Part shown: positions 10,777 through 19,574 of the stretch, piece by piece | Numbering within the stretch: the stretch's first letter is position 1 | Layout: every line of letters begins with the position of its first letter | NCBI RefSeq assembly: GCF_030758455.1 | Contig: NZ_CP132353.1 | Span: 2,852,001 to 2,916,000, forward strand | DNA: 64,000 nt | From: Erwinia pyri | Lineage (GTDB): Bacteria > Pseudomonadota > Gammaproteobacteria > Enterobacterales > Enterobacteriaceae | Direction of reading: 5' to 3' | The notes under the pieces: generated by a model | Told to the model about the DNA's origin: nothing | The model's input: only the letters and a program-made list of their open reading frames with translations | The model's database searches: none | Position numbers and translations under genes: made by a program

Positions 10777-10917
10777 TCAGGTCATCCAGAGAGTGATGAT
10801 CAGCACAAAAACGATCAGCGTAAATGAGGTGAGAGCGAGAGCAACGATAGCGAACTGCGCATCGTCCAGTGATAAATGAGGCTCTTCGGGAAAATCGTGT
10901 TCAGGATGGTTGTTCAT
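10777..10917 (-). CDS. Small single-helix membrane protein (46 aa), hypothetical
   Basis: A frame of 47 codons including the stop. An acidic, His/Pro-containing N-terminus (MNNHPEHDFPEEPHLSLDD) is followed by one hydrophobic helix (about residues 21-45, FAIVALALTSFTLIVFVLII) ending WMT. The composition and the sharp soluble/membrane division look like a real small membrane protein. The ribosome site is weak (AGATGATG region). It is convergent with the glycosidase homologue. No family recognised. Confidence 0.5.
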   Translation of the reverse strand: MNNHPEHDFPEEPHLSLDDAQFAIVALALTSFTLIVFVLIITLWMT

Positions 10918-11380
10918 TTTTTATCATCATCTGCTGGCCAAACGTCCCGTGTTTAAAGCCAGTATATTTTATAGGCTCGCCTTCACTGGGCGAAACCGGA
11001 TGATCCATAAACTATTCAGAGGATTAGCAAAAAATTCGAAACAAAATTTTTGCTTTGACCCTTCCCTGTCAACCTGACTCCTCTCCCCTGACGATCAGGA
11101 AGACTGTACTATAGCACAGTCTGACCCTGATAAAATGGTTAGTCTGTTGAGAAGACAGAAATAAAAATTTTCCCTGGCAAGCGAGGCTTAAGCGCTGGAA
11201 TTCAGCTGCTGAACCGGGTTATGCCGCTATTCTGACTCGTTTCGCTTTAGTCATAAAACGGGCCGCTGCTGCCGCCCTTCGGGATCAGAAATCGTAAGAG
11301 AGCGAAAGCTTTAACTCACGCGGGTCTCCCTGACAGATGTAGATGTCATATCTATCCACCCGACCAGTATGGTTGGCACG

Positions 11381-11486
11381 GTCAGGGGTGATGAGTCTTA
11401 TATGGCTTGCTTTAAGGGCACGTTGTCTGAGGAATTGCTGTTCTGGTCAGGGATGATGTGTCTTGTGTGGCTTGCTTTAAGGGCAC
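11381..11486. repeat. Two 41-bp direct repeats
   Basis: Copies at 11381-11421 and 11446-11486 share GTCAGGG.TGATG.GTCTT and end with the identical 18-mer TGGCTTGCTTTAAGGGCA plus C. Four to five positions differ. Start-to-start distance is 65 bases. No coding frame runs through them. Confidence 0.8.
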
Positions 11487-11490
11487 TTAT

Positions 11491-11622
11491 CTGGGGGTAG
11501 GGTAACAGGATCAGGGAGAGGGGGCTGAACACAAAAACGCCGTGAACCCTTCCGTGGGGGCTGCGAAGCGGCGACCATGCCGCTTAGCTTTTGCTTATCA
11601 GCCCCCTCTCCCTTCCCCCCAG
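11491..11622. repeat. Long palindromic element with 15-bp perfect stem
   Basis: GGGAGAGGGGGCTGA (11514-11528) is the exact reverse complement of 11598-11612. Flanking CTGGGGGTAGGG (11491-11502) and CTTCCCCCCAG (about 11612-11622) extend the pairing imperfectly. The enclosed 69 bases hold a second symmetry (CGCCG near 11539 / CGGCG near 11570). The form resembles REP/MITE-type intergenic elements of Enterobacterales; no transposase is nearby. Confidence 0.7.
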
Positions 11623-11677
11623 CGTTGGTGTTGCCTGTCAGAGAAAATAAAACCAACGTCCACGTCCAGTATCAAAT

Positions 11678-12090
11678 CTGGTTTTGACCTGTGTGAACGC
11701 TAAACCCACCAACAACGCTGAATTTAACGGGTGGCACCCAGGAGTGCCTTAGCCGAGTGTATGCCGCAGGGATGCGGCATCCAGGCTTGCGCTAATGCTA
11801 GCTCTATAACTGGTTTAATATTCTGCACTACGGCGTCTCGGATAACGTGCTCTGTGGTGACGCCTTTTCACCGCAGCTGGTTTTGACCCGTGTGAACGCT
11901 AAGCCCACCAACAACGCTGAATTTAACGGGTGGCGCCCCGGAGCTCGTTAGCCAGGTCTCTGCCGCAGGGATGCGGCAGCGAAGCCTCCAGGGAGGGATT
12001 CACGGCGTCCTGGATAACGAGCTTCGGGGTGACGCCAAATCACCGTAGCTGGTTTTGACCTGTGTGAGCGCTAAAATCAAAGGCAACGCC
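11678..12090. repeat. Tandem intergenic repeat, about 2.2 units of 170-200 bp
   Basis: Units start with CTGGTTTTGACC at 11678, 11877 and 12049 (spacings 199 and 172). The first 58 bases of units 1 and 2 differ at only two positions. Each of units 1 and 2 contains a hairpin (TGCCGCA-GGGA-TGCGGCA) at 11761-11780 and 11961-11978, and a second shared block (CGGCGTC..GGATAACG..GGTGACGCC..TCACCG.AGCTGG) before the next unit. The third unit is cut after about 40 bases. No frame looks coding. Confidence 0.8.
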
Positions 12091-12122
12091 AAATCCAACC
12101 AATGTCCGCCCGCATCTAATCT

Positions 12123-13355
12123 CTACTCCGTCCAGCGGCGGAAAATCAGCGAGGTATTGATGCCGCCGAACGCGAAATTATTCGACTGCACATAATCGGT
12201 TTGCAGCTCGCGCGGCTGGTGCATGATGTAATCCAGCTGGCCGCAATCCTCGGCAGGATCGGTGAGATTCAGCGTGGGCGCAAACCACCCTTCGCGCATC
12301 ATCTCAATGCTCAGCCAGGCCTCCAGCGCACCGCAGGCGCCCAGCGTATGCCCGAAATAGCTCTTGAAAGAAGAGATCGGCGTACCGTTGCCAAAAATTG
12401 CCGCCGTGGCCAGACTTTCGGCCACATCGCCCCGATCGGTTGCAGTACCATGGGCGTTGATATAACCGATATCACCGGCAGTCAGACCGGCCATTTTCAA
12501 CGCGCCTTCCATACAAACCTGCATGGTTTCACGCTGAGGCTGCGTAATATGCGCCGCATCACAGTTGGTATAAAATCCAACTATCTCCGCATAAATCGTC
12601 GCACCACGCGCCTTTGCATGCTCCAGATCTTCCAGCACCAGGGTCCCTGCGCCCTCGCCTATTACCAGACCATCCCGCTGCTTATCGAAAGGAGAAGGCG
12701 TAGTTTCTGGCGCATCGTTGCGTTGACTGGTGGCAAACAGCGTATCGAACACCGCCGCTTCTGACGGACAAAGCTCCTCTGCCCCGCCTGCCACCATCAC
12801 CGTCTGATAACCGTGTCGGATCGCTTCCCACGCATAGCCAATGGCCTGGCTGCCAGAGGTGCAGGCACTGGATGTCGGGATCACCCGGCCACGCAGCCCA
12901 AAGAAAAGACCGGCATTTACCGCAGCCGTATGCGGCATCATCTGCACGTACGTGGTGCCAGTAATATTATTGGTATGCTTCTCGGTCAGCATGGTGGCAA
13001 ATTCGCTCACCGGCCCGGTACTGCCGGTCGATGAGCCGTAGGCGATACCGGTCTCGCCATTGTTCAGAACGGGATGTTCCAGCAGCCCGGCCTGCTCCAG
13101 CGCGAGTTCACTGGCGCGGGTCGCCATCAGTGAAACCCGGCCCATTGAACGGATGCGTTTACGCGTGTAGTGCTGCGGCAGGGTGAAATCATCAACCGGT
13201 GCGCCTAAAAGCGTATTAAGGCCGTCATAGACCTGCCATTCCGGCATCTTACGCACCGCATTCCGCCCGGCACGCATTCTCGCTGAAATTTCCGGCCAGC
13301 TGTTGCCGAACGCCGTCACGCCGCCCATTCCCGTTACCACAACCCGGCGGATCAC
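12123..13355 (-). CDS. apeR: Beta-ketoacyl-ACP synthase (ApeR-type)
   Basis: FabF-like ketosynthase of 410 residues that should condense malonyl-ACP with the growing aryl polyene chain. The catalytic triad is intact: C165 in TSSACTSGSQ, H302 in NAHGTATDRGD and H336 in GHTLGACGALE with K331 upstream. In the Xenorhabdus system ApeR is the ketosynthase that works without the chain-length factor. It is the last gene of the operon and overlaps apeQ by 4 bases (ATGA-type). Confidence 0.92.
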   Translation of the reverse strand: MIRRVVVTGMGGVTAFGNSWPEISARMRAGRNAVRKMPEWQVYDGLNTLLGAPVDDFTLPQHYTRKRIRSMGRVSLMATRASELALEQAGLLEHPVLNNGETGIAYGSSTGSTGPVSEFATMLTEKHTNNITGTTYVQMMPHTAAVNAGLFFGLRGRVIPTSSACTSGSQAIGYAWEAIRHGYQTVMVAGGAEELCPSEAAVFDTLFATSQRNDAPETTPSPFDKQRDGLVIGEGAGTLVLEDLEHAKARGATIYAEIVGFYTNCDAAHITQPQRETMQVCMEGALKMAGLTAGDIGYINAHGTATDRGDVAESLATAAIFGNGTPISSFKSYFGHTLGACGALEAWLSIEMMREGWFAPTLNLTDPAEDCGQLDYIMHQPRELQTDYVQSNNFAFGGINTSLIFRRWTE

Positions 13356-14083
13356 AGCATGCCTCCGTTGATGGAAATAACCTGACGGGTCACATAACCT
13401 GCGATATCCGACATCAGATAACTTGCCAGGCCAGCCACTTCATCAGCCTGCCCCATCCGCTTCATCGGGATCATCTTCATCGCCTCTTCAACCGCAACCG
13501 GCTCCATCTGGATCATTCCGGTATCGATCAGGCCTGGTGCAATACAGTTCACGGTGATTTTGCGCTTTGCCAGCTCAATCGCCAGCGCTTTGGTGGCACC
13601 AATAATGCCTGCCTTAGCGGCGCTGTAATTGACCTGCCCGCGATTGCCCATCAGCCCGGAAACGGATGACAGCGTAATAATACGCCCCCCTTTGCGCAGA
13701 CCAATCATCGGCATGATGCAGGGGTGAATAACGTTGTAGAAACTGTCCAGATTGGTATGGATCACGCTGTCCCAGTCCTCTTCGCTCAGGGCAGGAAACG
13801 CACCATCGCGGGTAATCCCCGCATTGCTGACCACGCCGTAATAGGCACCAAAATCGGCAATGTCCTGCTCTATCAGCGTGCGGCACTGCTCTCTGTTGGC
13901 GATATCAAAACCCAGCGAGCGCCCTTCGCCGCCCGCCTGCTGCATCTGGCGCAGCGTCTCTTCTGCTCCCGCCTGGTCGCTGTGATAATGCACAACGACG
14001 CTAAAACCTTCGGCAGCCAGCCGCAGGGCTATCGCCCGGCCAATACCTTTGCTGCCACCCGTGACCAGTACTGAACGCGTCAT
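13352..14083 (-). CDS. apeQ: 3-ketoacyl-ACP reductase (ApeQ), SDR family
   Basis: Short-chain dehydrogenase of 243 residues, FabG-like. NADPH-binding TGGSKGIG at residues 8-15, NNAG-equivalent SNAG near 86-89, and catalytic S140 (LSSVSG), Y153 and K157 (YSAAK) are all present. It reduces the 3-keto group after each extension. It overlaps apeR and apeP by 4 bases on each side, implying coupled translation. Confidence 0.93.
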   Translation of the reverse strand: MTRSVLVTGGSKGIGRAIALRLAAEGFSVVVHYHSDQAGAEETLRQMQQAGGEGRSLGFDIANREQCRTLIEQDIADFGAYYGVVSNAGITRDGAFPALSEEDWDSVIHTNLDSFYNVIHPCIMPMIGLRKGGRIITLSSVSGLMGNRGQVNYSAAKAGIIGATKALAIELAKRKITVNCIAPGLIDTGMIQMEPVAVEEAMKMIPMKRMGQADEVAGLASYLMSDIAGYVTRQVISINGGML

Positions 14084-14553
14084 TGGTTATTACCCTGTTG
14101 CATAAGTTGGTTGAGTTCTTCCCGGTCAGGCTGATAAGTATTTAACCTGCCGCTGGCGTAATGTTCGCCATTAATCGTGATGTTACCCTCGAAGCTGCCA
14201 ATTTTTTCATCGCGCATTAACAGCGTGACGGTAACTTCAAGCGTGGCCCCTGCGGGAAAAACTGCTGCCTGGCAGCGATATCCCCTACCGCCCAACAGCA
14301 TCCCTGGCGAGGGCTTGTTGTTATTTTGTGCACGTCCGTGCCAGCCGGACCAGACGCCGATGGTCTGAGCGATAATTTCAATGCCGAACCAGGCGGGAAG
14401 ATCGCCCTCAGCATTGAGAAAAGGCGACAGCACGCCCTCACCAACTGTTACCTGGCAGCAGGCACTCTCTTCGCTTACCCAGAGAACCTCTTCCACCAGC
14501 ACCATTGGCGCATCATGCGGCAGATAGTCAACCGCCCGTTTGTCATCAACCAT
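14080..14553 (-). CDS. apeP: Hotdog-fold 3-hydroxyacyl-ACP dehydratase (ApeP)
   Basis: 157-residue hotdog protein. YLPHDAPMVLVEEV near the start and the long-helix segment PAWFGIEIIAQTIGVWSGWHG are typical of the ApeP dehydratase, which in the characterised system works as a complex with the small dehydratase ApeI to make the trans double bonds. It overlaps apeO by 8 and apeQ by 4 bases. Confidence 0.88.
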   Translation of the reverse strand: MVDDKRAVDYLPHDAPMVLVEEVLWVSEESACCQVTVGEGVLSPFLNAEGDLPAWFGIEIIAQTIGVWSGWHGRAQNNNKPSPGMLLGGRGYRCQAAVFPAGATLEVTVTLLMRDEKIGSFEGNITINGEHYASGRLNTYQPDREELNQLMQQGNNQ

Positions 14554-15703
14554 TATGCTTTCCCAGAATCAGGCAGGTATTATTGCCGCCAAAGGCAAAA
14601 GAGTTACTCATTATGGCGGAGCCGGAGAGCGGGCGAGGCTGGCACAACAGCCCACACTCTGCCAGCGTATCATCCTGAACAGTGAGGGTGAAATCCTGCG
14701 GCGGCAGCGGCACAGGCTGAGTAAGCAGCAGCCAGCTTATCGCCGCTTCGCAAATGCCCGCTGCCCCCAGCGTATGTCCGGTCAGATGCTTTGTGGAACT
14801 ACAGGGAACGGTATCGCCAAAGATCTGGCTGACCACATCCGCTTCGATCCGATCGTTCAGCCGCGTGGCGGTGCCGTGCAGATTGATATACCCCAACGCG
14901 CCGGGTGCCAGATCCGCCTGCTTGAGCGCCATCGTAATCGCCCGAATCGCCCCTTCGCCCTGAGGATGCGGCGCGGACATATGGTATGCATCAGAGGATT
15001 CCCCCACGCCCAGAATGGCCACGGCCTGAGGCGTTTTGGTCAGCACCATCAACGCCCCGCCTTCGCCGATGGTGATACCGTCCCGCTGCTTACTGAACGG
15101 CGCGCATTGCGTGGGCGAGAGCGACTCCAGGCTGTCAAAGCCGTTAACCGGCATGCGGCTCAGCGTATCTGCCCCGCCAACGATCGCCACATCCGCCAGG
15201 CCAGCCTCAAGCAACCGCTGCCCGCTGATCAACGCGCGGGCGCTGGAGGAGCAGGCGGTGGAAAGCGTGTAGGCGGGGCCAGACAGCGCCAGATAGTGCG
15301 CCAGAAAACGCGACGGATCGCCCAGCTCCTGCTGATAATAGTGATAATTATCAGCCTGCTCTGCGACCCGGTTATCCGCTTCATTCAGGCCGGAGGTGCT
15401 GGTGCCCAGCACCACAGCGATACGATCGCGGCCAAAGGTGGCGATCGCCTCATCAACCTGCGGCTGGATTTGTTGCAGAGCGGCCAGCAGTAGCTGGTTA
15501 TTTCGGCTACGATGCGCGGCAAACGTTTCAGGTATCTCCGGCAGATCGGCATCCACCCTCCCGCTCCAGCAGGGTTTACCGTGCAGCAGCCAGCCGCTGT
15601 CCGGACGCATGCCGGGCGCGACACTTCCTGCCAGATTAATGGCCGTAGCTGCCATATCGTTTCCCAGCGCACTGAGCATGCCCACCGCCGAAATGTAAAT
15701 CAT
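14546..15703 (-). CDS. apeO: Beta-ketoacyl-ACP synthase (ApeO-type)
   Basis: 385-residue ketosynthase with intact active site: C151 in LSTACSSSA, H276 in NLHGTAT, K305 and H310 in SSTKHLTGHTLGA. In the described system ApeO pairs with the chain-length factor ApeC. It is shorter at the N-terminus than FabF. The gene overlaps apeN by 4 and apeP by 8 bases. Confidence 0.92.
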   Translation of the reverse strand: MIYISAVGMLSALGNDMAATAINLAGSVAPGMRPDSGWLLHGKPCWSGRVDADLPEIPETFAAHRSRNNQLLLAALQQIQPQVDEAIATFGRDRIAVVLGTSTSGLNEADNRVAEQADNYHYYQQELGDPSRFLAHYLALSGPAYTLSTACSSSARALISGQRLLEAGLADVAIVGGADTLSRMPVNGFDSLESLSPTQCAPFSKQRDGITIGEGGALMVLTKTPQAVAILGVGESSDAYHMSAPHPQGEGAIRAITMALKQADLAPGALGYINLHGTATRLNDRIEADVVSQIFGDTVPCSSTKHLTGHTLGAAGICEAAISWLLLTQPVPLPPQDFTLTVQDDTLAECGLLCQPRPLSGSAIMSNSFAFGGNNTCLILGKHNG

Positions 15704-16269
15704 TGTGCATCCAGATGTTGAATAAGTATTTGATAGCCAAACGCAAACTGCTGCACGCTGACAGGTTCACGCCTGTCGCCGCGCTGCAGATAGCGGATCT
15801 CGGTAACCAGTTTGCCCTGCTGATCGCGCAGCTGGCGGCGATCTTCTCTATCCTTCAGCGTCCAGCCTGCAGGCAGATGGGGTTGCCATGCCGCTACCGG
15901 CCAGTGGCTCAACATAATATCAGCCAGCACCTGGCTGGCTGGCGGCATCTCGGGCAGAACAATCGACTGTTCGGTATGAATGCCGCTGCTGTCGTAAGTT
16001 ACCCTGAACAGCCGGATCCCCAGCGAGGAGAGCCCCGCCAGCGTCAGCTGCTGACTCTCTGCGCTAAGCAGCACCAGCAGGGACTGCTTTTTGCCTTTAA
16101 AAGTCCCGGTGAGCAGCTGTTGCTCAGTGAAGGCGGGTGTAATACCCGGCGCGGGCAGCGTCACCTTAACGCCAGGCTCCAGCCAGGCTTCGGGACGGGT
16201 TTCATCCGGTTTGCTGGCACAACCCGCCAGCAGCATCAGGGCAAGCGCGGCCACGGCAGTCGCTCTCAT
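15700..16269 (-). CDS. apeN: DUF3261 lipoprotein (ApeN-like)
   Basis: 189-residue predicted lipoprotein with signal MRATAVAALALMLLAGC (lipobox LAGC, Cys 17). The rest fits the DUF3261 family regularly found in aryl polyene clusters, next to the exporter and the LolA-like carrier. A role in placing the polyene or its lipid in the outer membrane is inferred from context only. Overlaps of 4 bases join it to apeM and apeO. Confidence 0.8.
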   Translation of the reverse strand: MRATAVAALALMLLAGCASKPDETRPEAWLEPGVKVTLPAPGITPAFTEQQLLTGTFKGKKQSLLVLLSAESQQLTLAGLSSLGIRLFRVTYDSSGIHTEQSIVLPEMPPASQVLADIMLSHWPVAAWQPHLPAGWTLKDREDRRQLRDQQGKLVTEIRYLQRGDRREPVSVQQFAFGYQILIQHLDAQ

Positions 16270-18584
16270 CTCTTTTTCCTTTTAGGCGGCATGGCCAGGG
16301 GAGCCAGTAAAAACGCGGTAAAGATGCCGCTGCATAACACAATGCCAAAGCTGGCGATCGCCTGGGTGCTGCTGAAGACCAGCATGCCCAGCGTCAGCAG
16401 GGTCGTTGCCATTGCCAGCGTCACCGCCAGCAACGAGGTTATCGGCGTGCCGCGGGGATTACTGAAGAAAAGGGTGTAATTAATGCCAATCCCCAGTACC
16501 AGAACCAGCGCCAGCAGGGAGAAGAGGTTCAGTGAATGCCCGGAAAGTGACAATGCAGCCAGCCCGCCCCCCAGCGACAACACCGAGGGCAGCACGCTGA
16601 TTGCCCCCTGCCGTAAGCCGAGCCGGAAGATATAGCTCAGCGCGATGGCGACCAGCGCCGCCGCAAGCAGCCAGCCCAGTAGCGTGCGGTAAAAGGCAAA
16701 GAGCCGATCAAAGGTGGCTTTGCGATCGATCCAACTCACGCCCGGCAGACTTTTAGCCAGCGCGGCCAGCGCGGCGCTGTTGCTCACCCCTTCCACCGGC
16801 ACCAGCACACCGCTACGGCCTTGTGAAACAGAAAGCCACAGCAGACGCCATCCTTCACTGTTTGGGCTGTTAAGCCATTGCTGAGGCGTTAATGTCATGG
16901 CTGAAAGATCGGGCGCGGCAACCTGCACACCCGCCTGCTGCAGCTGCGCCATCACTTGAGGCGCGGCGTTGTTAAGCAGGATGTTATCCTGCTGCTGCTG
17001 TCGTAAAGAGGCGAGCGGCAGCAGACGATACTGCTGCAGCCACTGCTGCGTTTTGGCCTTCTCCAGCTCAGGAGCAAGCGCCTCAAGCCGTTGCAGCGTC
17101 TGCTCCGGCGTGTCGCCATAAACCACCATCCAGGTCTGATCGGCGCGTTGTCCGCTCAGCTGCGTTACCTGTTTCTCCTGCGCCAGCAGCGCTGGCGGCA
17201 GCGCCTGGAGCTGCGAGATATCATCATTTACCTGCAGCTTTACCAGACCAGTGAGTGAAATGGCCGCCACCAGCAGCGGCAGGCCAAGGCGGAGCCGCCG
17301 GTCTCTTCGCCAGCTTGCTAACCAGCGCCCCATCAGGGCTAACTGCGGGACCGGACGAACCGGCAATCCCTTCACTAATAGTGGATACCAGCAGATCACC
17401 GTCAGGCAGGAGGCGGTCAGCCCCACGGCGGCGAAGAGAGCCAGCTGACGAATTCCCGGGAAGGGTGCAAAGAGCATAATCAGCCAAGCAATCGCCGTCG
17501 TGCCTAATGCCAGCAGCAAGGCGCGGATCACTTTTTGCAGGCTCTGCGCAGGCGTGGCCTCCGCACCGTGAACCATACGCTCCGTCAGGTAATACAAGGT
17601 ATAGTCCGCCGAGATACCGACAATGCTCAGGCTCATAACCAGCGTCATCAGATGCAGTTCGCCAAACAGCAACAGCGTTACGACAATCCCGGCCAGCGCC
17701 CCCACACCTACCGACAGGGCGCAAAGCAGTAGCGGACGAAATGAACGAAACACGGAAAATACCAGCAGCAGGACCCCGATAACGGTGGCCACCCCTAGCG
17801 TGGAGACATCGTGCTTTGCCTGCTGGCTGGCATAATCACTGAACCAGACCGTGCCCCGGGAAAGCAATTGCGCCTCTGGATAGTTTCTCTCCAGTCGGTT
17901 TTTAAGAGCGGCAAGCTGCGCCACAATCGCGCGGCTTTGCTGCATATCGAAAGAGCTGCCGTTGAGTTCACCATGCAGGAAGTACCACACTCTTCCCTGC
18001 TTATCGGTGGTGGTCAGCCAGCCCTGGCTCAGGCCAAGTTTTCCGCTGTTTTGCTGTAGCGCCAGCTGCGCACCGCGCACCAGCAGCAGCGGGTCATGCG
18101 ACAGCTCCTGCCCGCTGACGCCAGCAAAGGCTGAATAGAGCTGTGCCAGCACCCAGTCGCCCTGCGCCGAACCGCCGTTTGCCAGCCTGGCGCGGGTGGC
18201 GGGGTCGATCAGCGCATTGCGGTGCTGCCAGGCAAATTTCCCCCAGGCCTGCTGTTTGTCAGCCGCCATCGGTCCCTGAACATTGTGCAGCATCGGCAGC
18301 GCCTGTAGCTGCTTCAGATACCACTCCGCTACGGCCGGATCGGGGGTATCGCCAGCGCTGACCAGCCAGACAAGCTGGCGATCCAGGCGCTGCATAAAAC
18401 CCTGTTGCAGCTCGGGAGGGATCTCCCCCATCGCCTGTTCCGGCAGCAGCGCCAGCACGCTGCTGTTGATGGTCGCTCTGGGCAACAGCATGACCAGCAA
18501 GGCTACCAGCACCAGGCAGATCGCCAGCCAGCCCAGCGCAACACGACGTGGCGTATCAGAAAACAAAACGCTGTTGCTCCTCAC
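16266..18584 (-). CDS. apeM: MMPL/RND-type exporter of the aryl polyene cluster (ApeM-like)
   Basis: 772-residue membrane protein with the two-fold RND/MMPL layout: an N-terminal helix, a periplasmic domain to about residue 240, a five-to-six helix bundle (VIGVLLLVFSVFRSF; GISADYTLYYLTERMV), then a repeat of the pattern ending with SLLALVLVLGIGINYTLFFSNPRG. The GxxxDY elements correspond to the conserved MMPL helix. It probably moves the lipidated polyene across the inner membrane. Its start lies 29 bases inside apeL. Confidence 0.88.
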   Translation of the reverse strand: MRSNSVLFSDTPRRVALGWLAICLVLVALLVMLLPRATINSSVLALLPEQAMGEIPPELQQGFMQRLDRQLVWLVSAGDTPDPAVAEWYLKQLQALPMLHNVQGPMAADKQQAWGKFAWQHRNALIDPATRARLANGGSAQGDWVLAQLYSAFAGVSGQELSHDPLLLVRGAQLALQQNSGKLGLSQGWLTTTDKQGRVWYFLHGELNGSSFDMQQSRAIVAQLAALKNRLERNYPEAQLLSRGTVWFSDYASQQAKHDVSTLGVATVIGVLLLVFSVFRSFRPLLLCALSVGVGALAGIVVTLLLFGELHLMTLVMSLSIVGISADYTLYYLTERMVHGAEATPAQSLQKVIRALLLALGTTAIAWLIMLFAPFPGIRQLALFAAVGLTASCLTVICWYPLLVKGLPVRPVPQLALMGRWLASWRRDRRLRLGLPLLVAAISLTGLVKLQVNDDISQLQALPPALLAQEKQVTQLSGQRADQTWMVVYGDTPEQTLQRLEALAPELEKAKTQQWLQQYRLLPLASLRQQQQDNILLNNAAPQVMAQLQQAGVQVAAPDLSAMTLTPQQWLNSPNSEGWRLLWLSVSQGRSGVLVPVEGVSNSAALAALAKSLPGVSWIDRKATFDRLFAFYRTLLGWLLAAALVAIALSYIFRLGLRQGAISVLPSVLSLGGGLAALSLSGHSLNLFSLLALVLVLGIGINYTLFFSNPRGTPITSLLAVTLAMATTLLTLGMLVFSSTQAIASFGIVLCSGIFTAFLLAPLAMPPKRKKR

Positions 18585-19155
18585 TGCTCAGGCTGGTCGT
18601 GGTACGCTGATTGCTGAGAGAAATTGCCGTTTTGTCACCCTGACGGTCGTTCAGCTCAATTGCCTCCAGCCAGGCTGCCCCCTGCAGGGTGATGCTATTA
18701 AATAATTTATCCAGCGGTGAGGTTTTTGGCGTCAGAACCAGCTGCCATCTCCCCTGCCCGCGATCCTGAAAATCCAGCGCGAAGTTCTGCTCCAGCACCT
18801 GACGATCGGCGCGGAACAGCGCGCGCAGCAGATGATTGAACTGAAACATCTGTGGGTTACTCTCAGCCGTGACGATCTGCGGGGGCTGGCCGTTCATCAC
18901 CTGCATCATGCGGCTTTCATCCAGCACCAGCGTCAGAGGGAAAGGCCTGGCCTGATGCCACCACAACCCTTGATCCTGGGCAATCAGCAGCTCGCCGCTC
19001 GATTTCAGCGGCGCCATCCCTTTGATCTCCCGTAGCTGGGTAAAGTCAGCCCGCACTACCGCCTGGCTGGCGAAACGTTGCTGAAGATCGTCAAGCGTCA
19101 CCGCCTGAACAGCTGCGCTTAACAGCAGCAGCCCGGCAAGCAGGCAGCGGATCAT
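18556..19155 (-). CDS. apeL: LolA-like outer-membrane lipoprotein carrier (ApeL-like)
   Basis: 199-residue secreted protein. A signal peptide (MIRCLLAGLLLLSAAVQA) precedes TLDDLQQRFASQAVVRADFTQ, a LolA-type start. Periplasmic carriers of this sort shuttle acylated molecules to the outer membrane, which suits a membrane-bound polyene. It sits between the thioesterase and the exporter and overlaps both. Confidence 0.85.
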   Translation of the reverse strand: MIRCLLAGLLLLSAAVQAVTLDDLQQRFASQAVVRADFTQLREIKGMAPLKSSGELLIAQDQGLWWHQARPFPLTLVLDESRMMQVMNGQPPQIVTAESNPQMFQFNHLLRALFRADRQVLEQNFALDFQDRGQGRWQLVLTPKTSPLDKLFNSITLQGAAWLEAIELNDRQGDKTAISLSNQRTTTSLSSEEQQRFVF

Positions 19156-19574
19156 GGCTGCACTCCCAGGCGCTCAAACAGGATCGGCGGCGAGACGAAA
19201 CGCATCTCCTGGCTGCTCTCCTCCACCGCTACCTGAATGGTATAGCCGGTAGTGAGGCGCTTACCGCTCCGGGCGTCAAAGATCTGATAGCCGATACGCA
19301 ACCGGTTCTCCACCTCTTCCAGCGTGGCGCGCACGCGAATGGTCTGCTCAAAGGTCAGCACCGCGCGGTATTTCACCCGCGTATCCACCACCGGCCAGAG
19401 GTAGCCAGAGGCTTTCATTTCCCGATAGCCATAATTAAATTTTCGCAACAGCGCTTCGCGGGCAATCTCAAAATAGCGGAAATAGTTGCCGTGCCAGACA
19501 ACGCCCATGGCATCAACATCATGAAAAGGAATGCTCATTTCCACTTCAACAGAAAAACGCGGGTCGTTTAACAC
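19152..19574 (-). CDS. apeK: 4HBT-type acyl-ACP/CoA thioesterase (ApeK)
   Basis: 140-residue hotdog thioesterase. The 4HBT signature is clear: HDVDAMGVVWHGNYFRYFE, with the catalytic Asp at residue 19 or 21. It should hydrolyse polyene or stalled intermediates from the ACP. It overlaps apeJ and apeL by 7 and 4 bases. Confidence 0.9.
   Translation of the reverse strand: MLNDPRFSVEVEMSIPFHDVDAMGVVWHGNYFRYFEIAREALLRKFNYGYREMKASGYLWPVVDTRVKYRAVLTFEQTIRVRATLEEVENRLRIGYQIFDARSGKRLTTGYTIQVAVEESSQEMRFVSPPILFERLGVQP

Larger units (their letters stand above)
10918..12122. other. Gene-free, repeat-rich 1.2-kb region
   Basis: No frame on either strand looks coding. The first part holds short inverted repeats (AGACTGT / ACAGTCT at 11101-11122; CCTGA / TCAGG at 11088-11100). 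From 11381 on it holds a 41-bp direct repeat pair, a long inverted repeat and a tandem array of two and a bit units, listed separately. It ends at the apeR stop codon. It looks like accumulated intergenic repeat elements rather than a decayed gene. Confidence 0.6.

Noticed and set aside
11381..12090. CRISPR array
   Set aside because: Repeats are two to three copies, of 41 or about 58-200 bases with no regular spacers, and no cas genes are present.
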